Made by a program: the position numbers and the translations under genes
DNA from: Proteles cristata cristata
Taxonomy: Eukaryota > Chordata > Mammalia > Carnivora > Hyaenidae
NCBI GenBank assembly: GCA_017311185.1
Contig: JAESUZ010003499.1
Coordinates: 558,001 to 622,000, forward strand
Direction of reading: 5' to 3'
DNA length: 64,000 nucleotides
Notes under the pieces: model-generated
What the model saw: only the letters and a program-made list of their open reading frames with translations
Told to the model about the DNA's origin: nothing
Databases searched by the model: none
In this document: one piece after another, positions 1 to 9,303 of the stretch
Numbering within the stretch: position 1 is the stretch's first letter
Layout: each line of letters starts with the position of its first letter

Positions 1-252
1 CACTTATACCAGGTCCCAGGAAGAGTCAGATGCAGAGAGACAGGAAGTAGGGAAGAGGCAGGAAGTAGGAGAGAGACAGGAAGTAGTGCTTACTAGGGGC
101 TGCAGAAGGGGGGGTGGGGTTGTATAATGGGGACAGTGTTTCCGTTTGGGAGGGTGAATACATTCTGCAGACACATCGTAGAAATGGCTGCACAACCCCG
201 TGAATATACTTAAACGCCACTCAACTGTGCACTTAAAAAATGGTTCAAAATT
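1..252 (+). repeat. LINE-1 (L1M-type) 3' end remnant, continued at 672-815
   Basis: The wording near 100-240 (pyrimidine and purine blocks, then GTGCACTTAAAAAATGGTTC) and the resumption at 672-815 (ATTTTATGTTATATATTTTTC, then a stretch like the AATTATATCTCAATAAAG tail) match the 3' UTR of old mammalian L1 elements. No ORF2 remains. The element is interrupted by two SINEs. Confidence 0.6.
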
Positions 253-455
253 GGGGCGCCTGGGTGGCTTAGTCGGTTAAGCGTCCGACTTTTGCTTAGG
301 TCATGATCTCGCGGTTCGTGGGTTCGAGCCCCGCGTCGGGCTCTGTGCTGACTGCCAGCTCAGAGCCTGGAGCCTGTTTCAGTCTGTGACTCCCTCTCTC
401 TCTGACCCTCCCCTGCTCACGCTGTCTCTCTCTCTCTCTCCAGAAAAAAAAAAAA
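253..455 (+). repeat. Felid tRNA-Lys SINE, young subfamily
   Basis: Begins GGGGCGCCTGGGTGGCTTAG, with A box TGGCTTAGTCGG, B box GGTTCGAGCCC, the ACTGCCAGCTCAGAGCC body, a TC-rich segment and a poly-A tail. Flanked by copies of AATGGTTCAAA. Confidence 0.95.
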
Positions 456-469
456 ATGGTTCAAATCAT

Positions 470-671
470 GGGGCACCCGGGTGGCTCAGTTGGTTGAGAG
501 GCCAACTTCGACTCGGGTCATGATCTCACAGCTTTGGAGTTCGAGCCCCGCATCAGGCTCTGTGCTCACAGCTCGGAGCCTGGAGCCTGCTTTGGATTTC
601 TGTCTCCCTCTCTCTCTCTCATGTTCTCTCTGTCTCTCAAAAATAAATTAACATTAAAAAAATTTTTTTAA
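470..671 (+). repeat. Felid tRNA-Lys SINE, older subfamily
   Basis: Starts GGGGCACCCGGGTGGCTCAG and ends in an AAATAAATTAACATTAAAA tail. It carries diverged boxes and lacks the CTGCC insertion. It sits directly behind the previous SINE and shares its target sequence, with a further AATGGTTCAAA copy at its end. Confidence 0.93.
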
Positions 672-1047
672 ATGGTTCAAATGACAAATTTTATGTTATA
701 TATTTTTCACCATAAGTTAAGAGATTAATAATGGAATATACCCCAAAAAACCGCATCAAGTTGTATAAGTGGGCGAATTGTCGGGTATGTGAATAATATC
801 TCAAAAGAGCTGGAAAAGAATTAGATGTCGAGGGTGGCCCTGGGTCCTGGAGTGGGGAGTGTGGGTGGGGGTTTCTTCCTTATACAACATCTGGCAACAT
901 GTTTTAAAAGCTGAAAGTGTAATCAGAGTTTTTCCTTCTCATCCATGTATCAGAATTAGTGAGAGTACTTGTTATGAATACAGATTCTTAGGTAAGCGAG
1001 GCTCTAGAAGGCCAGGGCCCAAATGGGAATTTTCAAAAACTCTCCAT

Positions 1048-1252
1048 GGGGCGCCTGGGTGGCTCAGTTGGTTGAGCGTCCGACTTCAGCTCAGGTCATG
1101 TTCTCACGGTTAATGAGTTCGAGCCCTTCATCGGGCTCTGTGCTGACAGCTCAGAGCATGGAGCCTGCTTCAGAGTCTGTGTCTCTCTCTCTGCCCCTCC
1201 CCCGCTCGCTCTCTGTCTCTTTCTCAAAAATAAATAAACATTAAAAGAAAAA
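1048..1252 (+). repeat. Felid tRNA-Lys SINE, older subfamily
   Basis: Full-length element with body GCTGACAGCTCAGAG and an AAATAAATAAACATTAAAAG tail. Confidence 0.94.
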
Positions 1253-1259
1253 GACTCTT

Positions 1260-1490
1260 GGGGCGCCTGGGTGGCTTAATCGGTTAAGTGTCCGACTTTC
1301 GCTTAGGTCATGATCTCGCGGTTCGTTGGTTCGAGCCCCGCGTAGGGCTCTGTGCTGACTGCCAGCTCAGAGCCTGGAGCCTGCTTCAGATTCTGTATCC
1401 CCCTCTCTCTCTGACCCTCCCCTGCTCACACTGTCTCTCTCTCTCTCTCTCTCCTAGAAATAAATAAAAATATTAAAAGAAAAAAAAGAA
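1260..1490 (+). repeat. Felid tRNA-Lys SINE, young subfamily
   Basis: Full-length, with GGCTTAATCGGTTAAG and the TCCTAGAAATAAATAAA tail. Target-site duplication AAAGACTCTTGG on both sides. Inserted directly after the preceding SINE. Confidence 0.95.
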
Positions 1491-1673
1491 AAAGACTCTT
1501 GGAGATGCCCAATGGCCCACGTTCTGCCGGGAACCCACGGCAGCCGGGGGCCCTGGCCATGTTCTGAAAGGTCAGGCTACACTGGGTCTTCCCCCATCTG
1601 TCACACCGCAAGCCCAAGACCCCACTCCTGGAGCCCAGGACAGAAGCAGGGCCCCAGGGCCCGAGCCACTCAC

Positions 1674-1862
1674 CTCTCTGGCCTGGGGGGCAGTGGGTAC
1701 ACACCACCTCCCCTGTCTCTGGGATGGCAGTGCAGGCCGATTGTCCCGGGCACGGACAAGGCTGACAGTCATCGGCGTGGCCTGCGAAGGGGTTGCCATA
1801 GAAACCCGGCAAACAGCGCTCACAGGAAGGGCCCTCGGTGTGGTGGCCGCACAAGCAGACCC
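1674..1862 (-). CDS. LAMC3: LAMC3 exon 13: LE6 and start of LE7
   Basis: Residues 721-783 plus one base (189 bp, phase 1 at both ends). The acceptor CCCCTCAG ends at 1863. The exon reads VCLCGHHTEGPSCERCLPGF, then YGNPFAGHADDCQPCPCPGQ, SACTAIPETGEVVCTHCPPG, QRG. It is the last coding exon visible. The donor is GTGAGT at 1673-1668. The following exon, which in gamma-3 should continue with a CEVC-type sequence, is outside the window. The nidogen-binding LE module known in gamma chains lies further downstream and cannot be assessed here. Confidence 0.96.
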
Positions 1863-1999
1863 CTGAGGGGCAAGACAAGCGCCTGGTTATGACCGCCTGA
1901 GCCCAGAATGTTCCAGAAACAGCAAGCGTCTTGGTGGTCGGGGTCACAGAGCGTGTCCCCAAGCAGAACTGAGCTGGGAGCCCCCCAAGGTGGAGGCGG

Positions 2000-2230
2000 C
2001 ACCGCCTGGGGATGAAAAGGTCCACGCTGGGCTCACATCCACCACTCACTGACCGAGCAAAGCTGGGAAAACCACCTAACACCCCTGCCTCAGTGTCCTC
2101 ACCTGCAAGATGGACACGACAATGGCTCTGACCACTAGGGTTTTGGTCGGGATTCGGCAGGACCAGGCAGCCCGAGTGCCCTGCATGGTGTCTGGCACAC
2201 GGCGCGATCGTTACTGTTATCGTTACTATT
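2000..2230 (+). repeat. MIR-like remnant
   Basis: Contains the MIR core wording (CTCAGTGTCCTCACCTGCAA, then a GGATGG-like region and a TGGCACA-type terminal segment) followed by an imperfect TTACTGTTATCG stretch. Diverged. Confidence 0.5.
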
Positions 2231-2354
2231 TCGTTCTTCAACCTATAACCAAACCACCAGACGACCTATCCGCGTGGCCACTCATGGCTTTCGCGCCCTT
2301 TCCTCTGTGTCCTCATAACCTCAGGGGCCAAAAGCAAGAGTGACACAGACTCCT

Positions 2355-2558
2355 GGGGTGCCTGGGGGGCTCAGTCGGTTAAGCGTCCGACTTCAGCTCA
2401 GGTCATGATCTCACGGTTCGTGGGTTCGAGCCCCGCGTCGGGCTCTGTGCTGATGGCTCAGATTCTGTGTCTCCCTCTCTCTCTGACCCTCCCCTGCTCA
2501 CACTTTGTCTCTCTCTCAAAACTAAATAAACATTCAAAAACATTTTTTTTTAAATAAA
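2355..2558 (+). repeat. Felid tRNA-Lys SINE, older subfamily, with an internal gap
   Basis: Starts GGGGTGCCTGGGGGGCTCAG. The body is shortened after GCTCTGTGCTGATGGCTCAG, missing the usual GAGCCTGGAGCC block. Flanked by related AGAGTGACACAGAC and AGAGCAACACAGAC sequences. Confidence 0.9.
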
Positions 2559-3736
2559 CAAGAGCAACACAGACCTGGGGGTCTGTTCCCATGAGCTTGT
2601 ACAGAGGCTCTACAGGCTCAGAGGCTGGCTGGTCTGATAGAGCAGGCCCCAGCCCCCACTCATTTCTCACGCTGCGGGGGGGTCTGCAAACCCCCTTCTC
2701 CAGACCTGGAGTCTGCACAGAGCCTCTGCCCCAGAGAAGGGAGGCCCCACTGCCAGGGCCTGAGTGAGAAACCTGGCTGAGAAACCCCAATTCCGGGAGG
2801 CCCCCACTTCCAGGAAGCCCCCCACCATGCAGCTGAGGCCGAGGTGAACAGGGAACAGAGAGGGAATTCGGGGCAGACGGGGTACAGGGGAGCCATCCTG
2901 CCCGTGCTGCCTTCCTCTGGTCCCCGCCTCAGCCCAGATCCACACGCTCACACCTTCTTCTCTCCAGCATGAGCAGCAGTGGGCATTCACCCCGTTTGAC
3001 AGACGAGGACTGGCCCAAACTGGGCAGGAAGCCGTGGCACGGTCACCGCTTCTGAGGGATGACAGGCTGGCCCCACGCCACGCTCCCTCGGGCGGGGCTG
3101 CCCGGACCAGCACATGTTGGGATTATGAGGCCTCATCTGGGCTCGATTCGTGATGCCTGCCATGGCCAAGGCGGGGAGGAGGCCCCTCACGTACCGTGTG
3201 CTCGTCCCCCCCGGCCAGGCTGCTGATTCCCAGCTGCTGTCCCTCGTCCACTCCGCTGTGGGGCCTGAGAGCAGCTGAACGTGCATCTGGCTTCTCAGAG
3301 ACCCCGCCTGCCCCCGGAGGGCAGCAGGGCGCCGACCCTCTCACTTCTGGTGTGAGAGGCCCACGGAGTGGACAGAGGCCAGGGTCCGGCCCCCATCCAG
3401 CACCTCCCGCCTAGTGACCTCCGTGGAAGGCTCTCTCTGGGTCTCCTCTGCTCCTAGTGAGGACTGACCTTGTGGCGGGAGCAGCTCTGCCGCCTGCTGG
3501 CCGTGCAGGCTCCCTGCGCCCTGGGTCCCTAGACTAAGACCTGCGCTTGCAGGAATCAATGACGCAGCGTGTAGAAAGGTGCCCGGCCCGTGGAGGACCT
3601 CGGGGACACCACCTTAGTAGTACTGCTCTTAGTGACCACTCACACTGGCCACGGCTGACCCTGTTGGGGTCAGCACTCACCTGCTGTGCTGGGTGTGGCC
3701 CAGGTGGCTTTGAGGGGGGCGGGGGGCAGGACTCAC

Positions 3737-3955
3737 CTGTGTGGGGGTCACAGGTGCCATGCTGGTTGCAGGTGCAGGGGACACAGCTGGTATAGGGACC
3801 CCCCAGTGGTGTCTCCCTCTTGTATCCTGGAGCGCAGGATTCACAGAACTGGCCTGCGTACCCCGTGGGACATGAGCAAGTCTCGACCCAGGAGGCTGGC
3901 GGGGAGAGTCCCCGCTGGGCTGACGTGAGCCGGACCTCAGTCAGGTACACCCGGC
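3737..3955 (-). CDS. LAMC3: LAMC3 exon 12: end of L4, second half of split LE5, start of LE6
   Basis: Residues 648-720 (219 bp, 73 codons, phase 1 at both ends). The acceptor CTGCAG ends at 3956. The exon begins RVYLTEVRLTSAQRGLSPPA, the C-terminal edge of L4, then resumes the interrupted LE module with CSCPTGYAGQFCESCAPGYK, and enters the next LE module at CVPCTCNQHGTCDPHTG. The donor GTGAGT at 3736-3731 is close to consensus. The cysteine pattern is complete. Confidence 0.96.
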
Positions 3956-4169
3956 CTGCAGAATGGGGACAGAGAGGAAGAGAGTTACAGGCACATGTTC
4001 CCTCCCCGCCCCCACCGCCCACCAAGACCTTCCTGTTCACACATGGAACAGGCAAACGGTCATTGGCACACAGATAAAAAGGCAGCATGTGGGTCAATTA
4101 AGATTTTTAACAAAACAGACAGAAGGCAAAGGAAAATAGGTAGTGGTTTTTTAAGAATATATTTTTTAA

Positions 4170-4391
4170 ATGTTTTGTTTTTTAAATGTTTTTATTTATT
4201 TCTAGGAGAGAGAGAGAAACAGCGTGAGCAGGGGAGGGTCAGAGAGAGAGGGAGTCACAGACTGAAACAGGCTCCAGGCTCTGAGCTGGCAGTCAGCACA
4301 GAGCCCGACGCGGGGCTCGAACCCACGAACCGCGAGATCATGACCTAAGCGAAAGTCGGACGCTTAACCGACTAAGCCACCCAGGCGCCCC
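4170..4391 (-). repeat. Felid tRNA-Lys SINE, young subfamily
   Basis: Ends AAGCCACCCAGGCGCCCC on the plus strand with the young-type AAGCGAAAGTCGGACGC box. Inserted into the tail of the next, older SINE; TTTTAAGAATAT flanks it on both sides. Confidence 0.95.
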
Positions 4392-4399
4392 TTTTAAGA

Positions 4400-4618
4400 A
4401 TATTTTTTAAACGTTTATTCATTTTTCGAGAGATGGAGAGAGACAGAACGTGAGCAGGGGAGGAAGAGCAGAGAGAGGGAGACACAGAATCTGAAGCAGG
4501 CTCCAGGCTCTGAGCTGAGGGCACAGAGCCCGATGCAGGGCTTGAACTTACGAACTGCGAGATCATGACCTAAGCCAAAGTCCGATGCTTAACCGACTGA
4601 GCCACCCACAGGCCCCCA
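4400..4618 (-). repeat. Felid tRNA-Lys SINE, older subfamily
   Basis: Reverse-oriented element ending GAGCCACCCACAGGCCCCC. The outer target-site copies AAATAGGTAGT lie at about 4134 and 4618, outside the younger SINE, so this element was inserted first. Confidence 0.92.
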
Positions 4619-4633
4619 AATAGGTAGTCTTTA

Positions 4634-4826
4634 GGTTTGTTCATTTTTTTGTTTTGAGAGAGAGAGTGAACAGGGGAAGGGGCAAAGAGAGGGAGAAAGA
4701 GAATTTTAAGCAGGCTCCGTGCTGACAGCAGCTCAGCGCAGGGCCTGAACCCACGAACTGTGAGATTGTTACCTGAGCCGAAATCAAGAGTTGGAAGCTT
4801 AAACGACTGAGCCACCCAGGCGTCCC
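4634..4826 (-). repeat. Felid tRNA-Lys SINE, diverged older copy
   Basis: Reverse-oriented with degraded A/B boxes (GAAATCAAGAGTTGG type) and ending GCCACCCAGGCGTCCC. Confidence 0.88.
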
Positions 4827-4829
4827 TTA

Positions 4830-5559
4830 AGGAGGGATTTTTTTGAGAACAAAAATGGATATGGCTGGGAATTTTCTGGAAAGCCATTCATCCTCACAGG
4901 TTATTAGATATGTAAATATAAACGATACCGTTCATAACCCTCTGACTGGTAAGCATTTAAGGATCACGGACAGGGAAAGGCGGTGTGGGGAACCCACGCA
5001 CAGGGCTATAGGACTGTAAATGAGGTTCCATTTCTAGTGAACAGCAGTAGCTCCCGGCAGACCAACCTTCCCCCCAGAAAGCAATCAGAAACTCAGGGCA
5101 AAACGGACAACTATCTGTTAATTACCAGAGCAGGTAGACCGTGGACGGGGGTGGACGCGTGTCCCTAGAACAGAGTTTGGTGCAGCCAAAATCTGGCAGC
5201 ACGGGTCAAGACTTAAAACGTGCACTCTTTGGCCTAACACCTCACATCTCCATGCTGAGGGATCTGCGCTAAAAGACAGACGTGCACAGCAGACAAAAAC
5301 CTTTACGTCCTCCCTACTCTCGGCAGCCCCGTATGCATAGTGGGAAACTGGAAACCACTGCAACGCTTATGAACGGAGGGACGGCTGAAACTCTCAGGAG
5401 CATCTATGTCATGGAATGATACGTGGTGGATGGGCAGCCAGCCTTTTCCTACGTGTAAGATGGGTCACAGCTCCCCAAGACACGCTGTTAGCCGAAAAAA
5501 GCAAGTGGCATCACATCAGTCCGTGTGATCAGATTCCTATAGTTAAAAAGCACAGATGT

Positions 5560-5603
<44 letters not shown>

Positions 5604-5790
5604 GTAAGACCATACACTCAGAAAAAGGTGTGGAGAGAGGTGGCCCAGAACATCATCAGTGGGAAGAGGAGGTGTGTAGCTGGATGGGGAGGGGGGGAGG
5701 GGGTGGGAGAGGGAGGGTCAGTATGTCCACCTGCCGGTTCAATTCACCCCAGCACCCAGTGCGGGCCTGGCCTAAGCAGGTGATTTGTAC
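4830..5790 (+). repeat. LINE-1-like remnant with CA microsatellite
   Basis: Segments such as GGAAACTGGAAACCACTGCA, AATGATACGTGGTGGATGGG and GCCGAAAAAAGCAAGTGGCA resemble the ORF2 end and 3' UTR of old L1/HAL1 elements. Strongly diverged; only parts of the interval match. Confidence 0.45.
5562..5600 (+). repeat. (CA)n microsatellite
   Basis: About 19 uninterrupted CA dinucleotides, followed by GACG. Likely length-polymorphic. Confidence 0.97.
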
Positions 5791-5801
5791 ACATCTGTTT
5801 G

Positions 5802-6017
5802 TTTTTTTTTTTTAATATTTTTTTATTTATTTCTAGGAGAGAGAGACAGCATGAGCAGGGGAGGGTCAGGAGAGAGGGAGTGACAGACTGAAACAGGCCC
5901 CAGGCTCTGAGCTGGCAGTCAGCACAGAGCCCGACGCGGGGCTCGAACCCACGAACCGCGAGATCATGACCCAAGCGAAAGTCGGACGCTTAACCGACTA
6001 AGCCACCCAGGCGCCCC
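5802..6017 (-). repeat. Felid tRNA-Lys SINE, young subfamily
   Basis: Reverse orientation with a TTTATTTATTTCTAGGAG tail. Perfect target-site duplication GTACACATCTGTT at about 5788 and 6019. Confidence 0.96.
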
Positions 6018-6170
6018 AGTACACATCTGTTAACTGAAGGCTGAGTGACAGAAGGAAGCTGTAGAAGGTGCTGGAAAGAGTGGAAATGAAATTCCTCCAA
6101 GGAGCCTCAGCAGGGTGACCTGGGGAGCTAGGAAGGCTTTGGGGAGTATGGGCAAGGACGATGGGGATGG

Positions 6171-6398
6171 GGGGCGCCTGGGTGGCTTAGTCGGTTGGGC
6201 ATCCGACTTTCGCTTAGGTCATGATCTCGTGGTTCGTGGGTTCGAGCCCCACATCGGGCTCTATGCTGACTGCCAGCTCAGAGCCTGGAAGCTGTTTCAG
6301 TCTGTGACTCCCTCTCTCTCTGACCCTCCCCTGCTCGTGCTGTCTCTCTCTCTCCTAGAAATAAATAAAACATTAAAAATTTAAAAAAAAAAAAAAAA
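6171..6398 (+). repeat. Felid tRNA-Lys SINE, young subfamily
   Basis: Full-length copy with a TAGAAATAAATAAAACATT tail. Flanked by AGGACGATGGGGATGG and AGGATGATGGGGATGG. Confidence 0.95.
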
Positions 6399-7520
6399 GG
6401 ATGATGGGGATGGGGATCCAAAGAGAAAGGGGAGCTGAGGTGGGAAGGGCTGGCTTATGACCTCCCAAGTCTGACTTGAAGGGGCCCCGGGGAAGCTGGC
6501 CGTCTAAGCTAAGCAATCTTGAAAAGAGCCCATCACCACCCCCCCAGAAGGAAATCTGTGGCTGTTATGGTCATGGGGAGACAAGGGCCAGGGCTATCAG
6601 ACATCCCGACATGAGCAGATGCCCCCTGTGACTTTCAGAGGTCCTGCCGGATGCCAAAGGGCAGGGAAACACCTTGGCCAACATCTGAGCCCTGACCCCA
6701 ACTCCATTTTACACAGGAACACAAGGCATTTTGGGATAGTCTGGGTGCATATCGAATTGCCTAGCAATGCAGGTCCCCTGAATGCGGAGGGAATCCCACG
6801 CTTTGTCTTGCTCAGAATTTTCCTGACAGCCTTTCGCCACTTTGGAAGATCATGCCACTAGCGGCCCCCCAGCTCTTGAAGTCTGTCACCAGTGTGCACC
6901 CCGTCTATGCTCTGGTCCCCCTCTGTGACCGCCCCGCTCACAGCGACCTGGCAAACTTTCCCATCTAGTTATGATTCCAAAATGAAAAACACAATGGGTT
7001 TAAGGAACAAAGGTCGATCCTATTCAGTCGGATGTTTGAAACTGGGTTCAAAGGCTTCGCCCACAAATGAATGGTTACTGTCAAGGCGTTTACCCCCTAA
7101 GGAAACAATGAAACGGTCAAGGCTAAGTCCACCTTCTAAAAGAACCGCATTGGCCAAGGTGACAGAGCCAAGGTGACAGAGCCGTATCTCCCTGCCCACT
7201 ATCTCCTCACTGCCTGGGACCAGGCAAGTCAGTGGCTTCTGTCCCGACATCTCCATCAGGGGGTGTCCCCACTAGACACCCCTCGGGCAAATCTGCCCAG
7301 TGACTGCTGGTACCGACGCCGGTTTTTATTCGAACACTAGTCATCCATGCCTCTGGCTTAGATTTGCCCTGCTCTGTGTCTGCAAATGACTCCTGAGTTT
7401 CAGTTTCTCTGAAACCCATGGTGAATCATTACAGTGAGGGAAACTCTGTTAAATTATGTTTCCAGGATGGTCCTGCCTGAGCACTCACACACTGGAATTC
7501 AATGACTATTTTTCTTTTTC

Positions 7521-7739
7521 TTTTTTTTAAATATTTTTATTTTATTTCTAGGAGAGAGAGAGACAGCGTGAGCAGGGGAGGGTCAGAGAGAGAGAGGGAG
7601 TCACAGACTCTGAAACAGACGCCAGGCTCTGAGCTGGCAGTCAGCACAGAGCCCAACGCGGGGCTCAAACCCACGAACCGCGAGATCATGACCTAAGCGA
7701 AAGTCGGACGCTTAACCGACTAAGCCACCCAGGCGCCCC
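7521..7739 (-). repeat. Felid tRNA-Lys SINE, young subfamily
   Basis: Reverse orientation; ends CTAAGCCACCCAGGCGCCCC. CTATTTTTCTTTTT-type flanks on both sides. Confidence 0.95.
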
Positions 7740-7747
7740 TATTTTCT

Positions 7748-8171
7748 TTTTAAAGCTTATTTATGCATTTTGAGAGAGAGAGAGTGAGCGAGCAGGGTAG
7801 GGGCAGAGGGAGAGGAAGAATCCCAAGCAGGCTCCACTCTGTCAGCATGTAGCCCAACACAGGGCTTGAACCCATGAACCTTGAGATCATGACCTGAGCC
7901 GAAATAAAGAGTTGGATGCTGGGGATGCCTGGGTGGCTCAGTTGGTTAAGCGTCCGACTTCAGCTCAGGTCATGATCTTGCGGTTCGTGGGTTTGAGCAC
8001 CATGTTGGGCTCTGTGCTGACAGCTCAGAGCCTGGAGCCTGCCTCGGATTCTGTGTCTCCCCCTCTCTCTGCTCTTTCTCCCCTGCTCGTGCTCTGTCTC
8101 TCAAAAATAAATAAACGTTAAAAGAAAAAAAAAATTGGACACTTAACCGACTGAGCCACCGGGCGCCCCTG
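7748..8171 (-). repeat. Old felid SINE split by a later SINE
   Basis: The reverse-oriented element covers 7748-7920 and resumes at about 8134-8171 (ACTTAACCGACTGAGCCACC). The central gap is a forward SINE. The two parts join into one ordinary tRNA-Lys SINE. Confidence 0.9.
7921..8133 (+). repeat. Felid tRNA-Lys SINE nested in an inverted SINE
   Basis: Forward copy starting GGGGATGCCTGGGTGGCTCA and ending AAATAAATAAACGTTAAAAG. It lies inside the reverse-oriented element 7748-8171, with TTGGATGCT/TTGGACACTT at the borders. Confidence 0.92.
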
Positions 8172-8654
8172 AAATACCTGTTCTCAAGAGGATGCCTGGT
8201 CTAGGCATATACAGGTATGGGGCGGGGCAGGGTGGAGAGGAGAACGTACATTAAAAGAGGGGGAGGAACCAGGAGCAGCCAGAGGACCATGAGGATGCTC
8301 CCCGTGTGACCCCAGAGGCCGTTAGAAATCTCTCCTGGAGCTGTGTCCTGACCCAGCCCCCTCCCTGAGAAGGTTTAGAAACCAGATCCGCAATCAGGGG
8401 TGACTTAGGTGCAATACCACCAGTGACCAGCATGGGGAGCCAACCCCTGGATCCGCACTGGCCCCTGAGCCCAGCACCAGACGACACTCAAAGGTCCCGC
8501 CTCCTGGCAGGAATGGCGGACTCTGCCCTGGGGTGACTATGGACACCTGCCTCTTGGAACAGTCCAACCTCAGGCCCCTCACCTGTTCAGCCCCCGCCTC
8601 TGTCCTCGGCCCCCCCCCCGTCCTCGACCCCCCCCCGCCCCCAGCCCCCAGCAG

Positions 8655-8790
8655 CTGCATAACCTTTGGCCAGTGTCCTACTTCTCTGACCTTCAGATGT
8701 CTTTGTGGTCAAAGGGGGATGGTAACTGCTATGGGGGATGGTAACTATTATGTGAAGGAGCCCCGGGGCCCTGCTGGTGAGGAGGGCTGT
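8655..8790 (-). repeat. MIR-like remnant
   Basis: CTTTGGCCAGTGTCCTACTT, CTGACCTTCAGATGTC and the GGGGATGGTAACT block (twice) resemble MIR. The doubled GGGGATGGTAACT unit looks like a small local duplication. Confidence 0.45.
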
Positions 8791-8806
8791 CCTCATCATC
8801 ACTGAC

Positions 8807-8925
8807 CCGGAGGGCTTGCGCTCTGGCCGCCGGCCCGGATGCGCAGAGCGGTCAGATTGGCGAGCAGCTGCTGGAAGTGGAAGGTGGGCAGCGGAGGGTC
8901 CACGTCCTCAGAGGTTTCCTGCAAC
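8807..8925 (-). CDS. LAMC3: LAMC3 exon 11: L4 (domain IV-A)
   Basis: Residues 608-647 plus one base. The acceptor CCTGCCAG ends at 8926. The protein reads QETSEDVDPPLPTFHFQQLL, then ANLTALRIRAGGQSASPP. NLT is a glycosylation sequon. The donor was set at GTCAGT (8806-8801) because it gives the phase 1 needed to join exon 12. The alternative GTGATG two codons later would break the frame. The last codons are the least conserved part relative to human. Confidence 0.9.
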
Positions 8926-9110
8926 CTGGCAGGGGAGGGGGTCAAACCGGAAAACCCGAGGCTGGGGGCAGGTGGGGCCAGGGAGCCCCCAGCTTGGGGT
9001 GGACAGCGGGGAAGGCCCCAGACCACAGAGCGTGGACTGGAGCATGCCCAGACCTCAGAGACCACCCGGAATGGCCAACCCCACCCCTGGGGACCCCGCG
9101 AGACACTCAC
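8926..9110. other. LAMC3: LAMC3 intron 10 (185 bp)
   Basis: Short, GC-rich intron without repeats. Confidence 0.9.
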
Positions 9111-9303
9111 AGGAACGTGAGCTGTGCCTCCCCTGGCTGCCCAGCATCCTGGGGGCCCGACAGGCTGGAGTGTCGTAGAGTCAGGGCCAGGCCCGCCCCT
9201 TCCAGCCTCAGCTGCATGGGGAGTGGGGTGCCCCCGGAGGGGACCCAGAAGGTCAGTGTGACGGGCTGTCCATAGCTGAACCGCTGGTCTCCCAGGAACA
9301 TCT
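9111..9303 (-). CDS. LAMC3: LAMC3 exon 10: L4 (domain IV-A)
   Basis: Residues 544-607 plus two bases. The acceptor is TCGTCTTTAG ending at 9304. The exon opens EMFLGDQRFSYGQPVTLTFW, the most conserved block of the L4 domain, and continues through LRLEGAGLALTLRHSSLSG and the QDAGQPGEAQLTF segment. The donor GTGAGT at 9110-9105 is near-consensus, phase 2. It is separated from exon 11 by a 185-bp intron. Confidence 0.95.

Larger units (their letters stand above)
1..1673. other. LAMC3: LAMC3 intron 13 (part)
   Basis: Non-coding. From left to right it holds a degraded LINE-1 3' end (1-252 and 672-815) split by two SINEs, about 230 bp of unassigned sequence, two further SINEs head to tail (1048-1252 and 1260-1490), and about 180 bp of unique sequence before exon 13. 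Confidence 0.85.
1863..3736. other. LAMC3: LAMC3 intron 12
   Basis: 1,874 bp. Contains a MIR-like remnant (about 2000-2230) with an imperfect TTA-type stretch, one SINE (2355-2558) and otherwise unique GC-rich sequence from 2580 to 3736 in which I recognise nothing. Confidence 0.85.
3956..8806. other. LAMC3: LAMC3 intron 11
   Basis: 4,851 bp. The left two thirds are packed with SINEs (4170-6398 and 7521-8171), an L1-like stretch (about 4830-5790) and a CA microsatellite. 6400-7520 and 8172-8650 are unique intron sequence with no recognisable feature. A MIR-like piece lies at 8655-8790, next to exon 11. Confidence 0.85.

Noticed and set aside
8801..8806. Alternative GTGATG donor for exon 11 slightly further downstream
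   Set aside because: It would leave a phase incompatible with exon 12, whereas GTCAGT joins in frame.
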